This document shows positions 61,701-64,000 of a stretch of DNA of 64,000 nt, piece after piece. Each line of letters starts with the position of its first letter. The first letter of the stretch is position 1. Source of the DNA: Devosia sp. FKR38 (lineage in GTDB: Bacteria; Pseudomonadota; Alphaproteobacteria; Rhizobiales; Devosiaceae); assembly GCF_005222805.1 (NCBI RefSeq), contig NZ_STGC01000005.1, positions 62,001 to 126,000 on the forward strand, written 5' to 3'. The position numbers and the translations under genes are program-made. A model generated the notes under the pieces. The model made no database searches, was not told where the DNA came from, and saw only the letters and a program-made list of their open reading frames with translations.

Positions 61701-62402
61701 ATGCCCACCATTAGCCCTGAGACACTCGCTGCCCTGCGCAAGGCCGATACGCCCACGGTCTGCAACGCGCTTGAACATGTCATGGGCGGGCGTACGGCCG
61801 AGGGCTTCACCAAGACCCCGGTGGTCTGCGCCGACCCAGCTTTGCCGCCGGTGGTGGGCTTTGCCCGCACCGCCAAGATCCGCGCCTCCTCGCCGGCCCA
61901 GAAGCCAGCGGCCGAGGTGCGGGCGCTGCGCATGGCCTATTACGACTACGTCGCCGCCGGCGACGGCCCCAATGTCGTGGTGATCGAGGACACGGACTTT
62001 CCCCATGCCATCGGTGGCTTCTGGGGCGAGATGCAGGTGGCCCAGCATAAGGGCCTGGGCATTGCCGGCACGCTGACCAATGGCGTGCTGCGGGACCTTG
62101 GCATGCTCGACGCGGGCTATCAGGTCATCGCCGGCTCGGTTGGGCCCAGCCATGCTTTTGTCCATGTCACTGAGCTCGATTGCCCCGTCACCGTGTTCGG
62201 CATGGCGGTGCGTCCGGGCGACCTGGTCCATGCCGACCGCCATGGCGCGGTGGTCATTCCGGCCGAGCATATCGAGCGCATGGCCTGGGCCATTGATGTG
62301 GTGATGCGCAAGGAAGTGCCGATCCTCACCGCTGCCCGCGCGCCCGGCTTCACAGTGGAAAAGCTCAAGGCGGCCTGGCTGGAGGCCGACAAGATCAGCT
62401 GA
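61701..62402 (+). CDS. RraA-family protein, probable class II pyruvate aldolase
   Basis: 233 residues, ATG with GGAGG six bases upstream. It is an RraA/4-hydroxy-4-methyl-2-oxoglutarate aldolase fold: CNALEHVMGG at the start, VVIEDTDFPHAIGGFWGEM, GLGIAGTLTNGVLRDLGML (oxalate/metal-binding Arg-Asp of HMG aldolases) and GVVIPAEHIE-like HGAVVIPAEHIERM. In this setting an aldolase that releases pyruvate or oxaloacetate is likelier than an RNase E inhibitor. It shares direction with the bicupin gene 145 bp upstream. Confidence 0.8.
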   Translation: MPTISPETLAALRKADTPTVCNALEHVMGGRTAEGFTKTPVVCADPALPPVVGFARTAKIRASSPAQKPAAEVRALRMAYYDYVAAGDGPNVVVIEDTDFPHAIGGFWGEMQVAQHKGLGIAGTLTNGVLRDLGMLDAGYQVIAGSVGPSHAFVHVTELDCPVTVFGMAVRPGDLVHADRHGAVVIPAEHIERMAWAIDVVMRKEVPILTAARAPGFTVEKLKAAWLEADKIS

Positions 62403-62416
62403 GGTCAGCGGGGGCT

Positions 62417-62440
62417 TCCTCCCCCGCGAGCGGGGGAGGA
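62417..62440. repeat. Strong hairpin between convergent RraA and HisD-like genes
   Basis: TCCTCCCCCG and CGGGGGAGGA form a 10-bp perfect stem with loop CGAG, between convergent stops at 62402 and 62458. Without a T-run on either side, it may be a bidirectional, factor-assisted stop or a dispersed palindrome. Confidence 0.6.
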
Positions 62441-62457
62441 AAACCGGTCACTCTGCA

Positions 62458-63750
62458 CTATGCGCTTTTCTTGGCCTGCATGCGGTCCAGCCGCAGCTGG
62501 GCAGCGCGGCGGTGGCCTTCGAGGCCTTCGCTGGCCGACTGGCGCGCCGCCGGCGGCGCCACCTGCGCCACGCCGCGTTCGTCCAGCCACTGATGCGTGG
62601 CGATCTTGACATAGGAGCCCACCCACAGCCCGCCGGTATAGGCGCCCGCGCCCATGGTGGGCAGGGTGTGGTTGGTGCCCGAGCACTTGTCCGAATAGAC
62701 CACGCTGGCCAGCTCGCCGATGAACAGCGAGCCATAATTGCGCAACTTCGTGGCAAAGCCCTGAGCATCGACGGTGTGCACCTGCAGGTGCTCGGCAGCG
62801 ACCAGATCGGAATAGGCGATCATGGTGGCTTCGTCTTCGCAGACGGTGATCTCACCATATTTGATCCAGGCTTCGCGGGCCGTGTTGGCGGTCGACAGCG
62901 TCTGCAGCTGGGCCTCGACCTCGCGCAGGGTCGCCTCGGCCAGCGCCCGGTCGGTGGTGATCAGGCCAACGCAGGTGCGCACGTCATGCTCGGCCTGGGC
63001 CAATAGGTCCGTGGCGATCATCTCGGCGTCGCCAGAGCTGTCGGCGACAACGAAGATTTCCGACGGACCGGCCAGCTGGTCGATGCCGACCGGGCCGAAC
63101 ACCTGTCGCTTGGCTTCATTGACGAAGGCATTGCCGGGGCCAACGATCTTGTTGACGGCGGGAATGGTCTCGGTGCCATAGGCCATGGCGGCAATGGCCT
63201 GGGCGCCGCCGACCTTGAAGATCCGGTCAGCACCAGACAGCACGCAACCGGCGATCATGGCGTTGTGCGCATTGGGTGGCAGGCAGGCGATGACCTCGTC
63301 GACGCCGGCAACCTTGGCTGGAACGATGGTCATGATCGGCGCCGACAGCAGGGGATAGCGCCCGCCGGGAACATAGCAGCCCACGCGCTGGATGGGGATG
63401 ACGCGGTGGCCCAGGTGCACGCCGGGCAGCGTCTCGACCTCAAGCGGCAGGATGGTGGCCAGCTGCGCTTCAGCAAATTTGCGCACATTGGCGATCGCGA
63501 ACTCGGTGTCCTTGCGCGTCTGCGGATCCAGCGCGGCCAGGGCCGCCTCGCGCTCGGCGGGCGTCACCTCGAACACGCTGATGTCGGACTTGTCGAAGCG
63601 CACGGAATAGTCGCGCACTGCCGAGTCGCCATGTTCGCGCACATTGGCAATGATCTCGCTGACCAGCGCTTCGACCGAGGCGCTGTCGCCGCTCGCCGAG
63701 CGCTCGGGGGCCTTCACATAGGTGACGCCGGGGAAGGGTGAATTGGTCAT
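62458..63750 (-). CDS. HisD-family dehydrogenase, paralogue 2
   Basis: 430 residues from ATG 63750. It has the same fold and kept residues as the gene at 57267 (QAEH in [13 protein letters not shown] in [10 protein letters not shown], Asp in [13 protein letters not shown], His in [11 protein letters not shown]), but the sequence differs throughout, so it is a separate paralogue rather than a recent duplicate. It is also more like non-histidine HisD proteins than true HisD by context. It is read divergently from an aldehyde dehydrogenase gene with the common palindrome in between. Confidence 0.84.
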   Translation of the reverse strand: MTNSPFPGVTYVKAPERSASGDSASVEALVSEIIANVREHGDSAVRDYSVRFDKSDISVFEVTPAEREAALAALDPQTRKDTEFAIANVRKFAEAQLATILPLEVETLPGVHLGHRVIPIQRVGCYVPGGRYPLLSAPIMTIVPAKVAGVDEVIACLPPNAHNAMIAGCVLSGADRIFKVGGAQAIAAMAYGTETIPAVNKIVGPGNAFVNEAKRQVFGPVGIDQLAGPSEIFVVADSSGDAEMIATDLLAQAEHDVRTCVGLITTDRALAEATLREVEAQLQTLSTANTAREAWIKYGEITVCEDEATMIAYSDLVAAEHLQVHTVDAQGFATKLRNYGSLFIGELASVVYSDKCSGTNHTLPTMGAGAYTGGLWVGSYVKIATHQWLDERGVAQVAPPAARQSASEGLEGHRRAAQLRLDRMQAKKSA

Positions 63751-63837
63751 GCCATGCGCTCCGAAAGGGTGACGGATGACGCAGAATGGTTAGCACAGCG
63801 CGTACCACAAGCGTCCCGTCGGGATGTTGTTTTGATC

Positions 63838-63853
63838 TTGCATACGTATTCAA
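63838..63853. promoter_or_regulatory. TTGCATACGTATTCAA operator between HisD-like 2 and the aldehyde dehydrogenase
   Basis: Matches the regulon palindrome with one changed base in the right arm (ATTCAA for ATGCAA). It lies 88 bp before the HisD-like start and 71 bp before the divergent start, so it may control both. Confidence 0.75.
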
Positions 63854-63923
63854 TATTTGCCAGAGTTTTTTGCATCAGAGGCGCATGGACCCATGTCCAC
63901 CGTCGTCTCACCCGGAGAATGAC

Positions 63924-64000
63924 GTGATCTATCCTGATACAAATCTGCTGATTGGCGACGCCTGGGTCCCGGGCGCTGCCAGGCACACCATCGCCGTGCG
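63924..64000 (+). CDS. Start of an aldehyde dehydrogenase, 3' end outside window
   Basis: Only 25 codons are present: GTG at 63924 with GGAG before it, reading as LLIGDAWVPGAARHTIAV, the typical N-terminus of NAD(P)-dependent aldehyde dehydrogenases such as succinate-semialdehyde types. The catalytic region lies beyond the window. It probably belongs to the catabolic regulon. Confidence 0.7.
   Translation, partial: MIYPDTNLLIGDAWVPGAARHTIAV

Noticed and set aside
61701-62402. Ribonuclease E inhibitor RraA
   Set aside because: The fold is shared, but the catabolic setting and conserved Arg-Asp region favour an aldolase.
57267-63750. Histidine biosynthesis for the HisD-like genes
   Set aside because: No other his gene is near; they are in LacI-palindrome units with catabolic genes.
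1-64000. CRISPR arrays, rRNA operons, complete insertion sequences or replication origins
   Set aside because: None seen: no regularly spaced repeats, no transposase with terminal repeats, no rRNA signature.

Overview
The window looks like chromosomal DNA of a GC-rich alphaproteobacterium of the order Hyphomicrobiales, most plausibly Devosia or a close relative. This is inferred from gene content, not from a search: a C4-pathway 5-aminolevulinate synthase (hemA), a SAM-II riboswitch in front of metZ, a class I lysyl-tRNA synthetase, the long form of dCTP deaminase, a TauE/SafE-TIGR02186 gene pair, the DUF952-pyrD pair, and many PotABCD- and CUT1-type ABC transporters. One tRNA gene is present, and no rRNA genes, CRISPR array or intact mobile element were seen.

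Layout. Positions 1-6.7 kb hold the 3' part of a giant repeat-rich autotransporter-like protein, an AraC regulator, and a decayed mosaic made of an ABC ATPase fragment joined to an internally deleted glutaminase-family gene. At 7.2-13.6 kb a ROK-type repressor faces a PotABCD-like ABC operon ending in a glycerophosphodiester phosphodiesterase and a broken inositol-monophosphatase gene. That gene runs into an integrase remnant beside tRNA-Gly(CCC), which looks like the scar of a lost integrative element. At 14-47 kb lies mostly core and housekeeping material: dCTP deaminase, metZ with its riboswitch, lysS (class I), pyrD, a PodJ-like polarity protein, TauE/TIGR02186, a DNA-damage helicase with its PdeM nuclease, a MATE pump, a soluble hybrid histidine kinase, mscL, a FixJ-like regulator with a degenerate receiver, hemA with an FNR-type box, and an OmpA-like lipoprotein. 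Small regulator-target pairs are scattered through this part (TetR-DUF2306, XRE-DUF2975, and an S24 repressor with an AAC(6')-like acetyltransferase).

Positions 47.7-64 kb form an accessory catabolic region. A GH127 glycosidase with its LacI regulator is followed by a CUT1 ABC importer plus amidase. Next come a HisD-family dehydrogenase, an SDR and a second LacI regulator, then a bicupin and an RraA-type aldolase, a second HisD-family dehydrogenase, and the start of an aldehyde dehydrogenase. Five copies of one 16-bp palindrome (consensus TTGCATACGTATGCAA) sit in front of these transcription units. They tie the genes into a single regulon whose substrate cannot be read from the sequence. This is the strongest candidate in the window for an undescribed pathway.

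Coordinates include stop codons. Start codons were chosen by ribosome-binding sites, overlaps and family N-termini, and doubtful ones are flagged.
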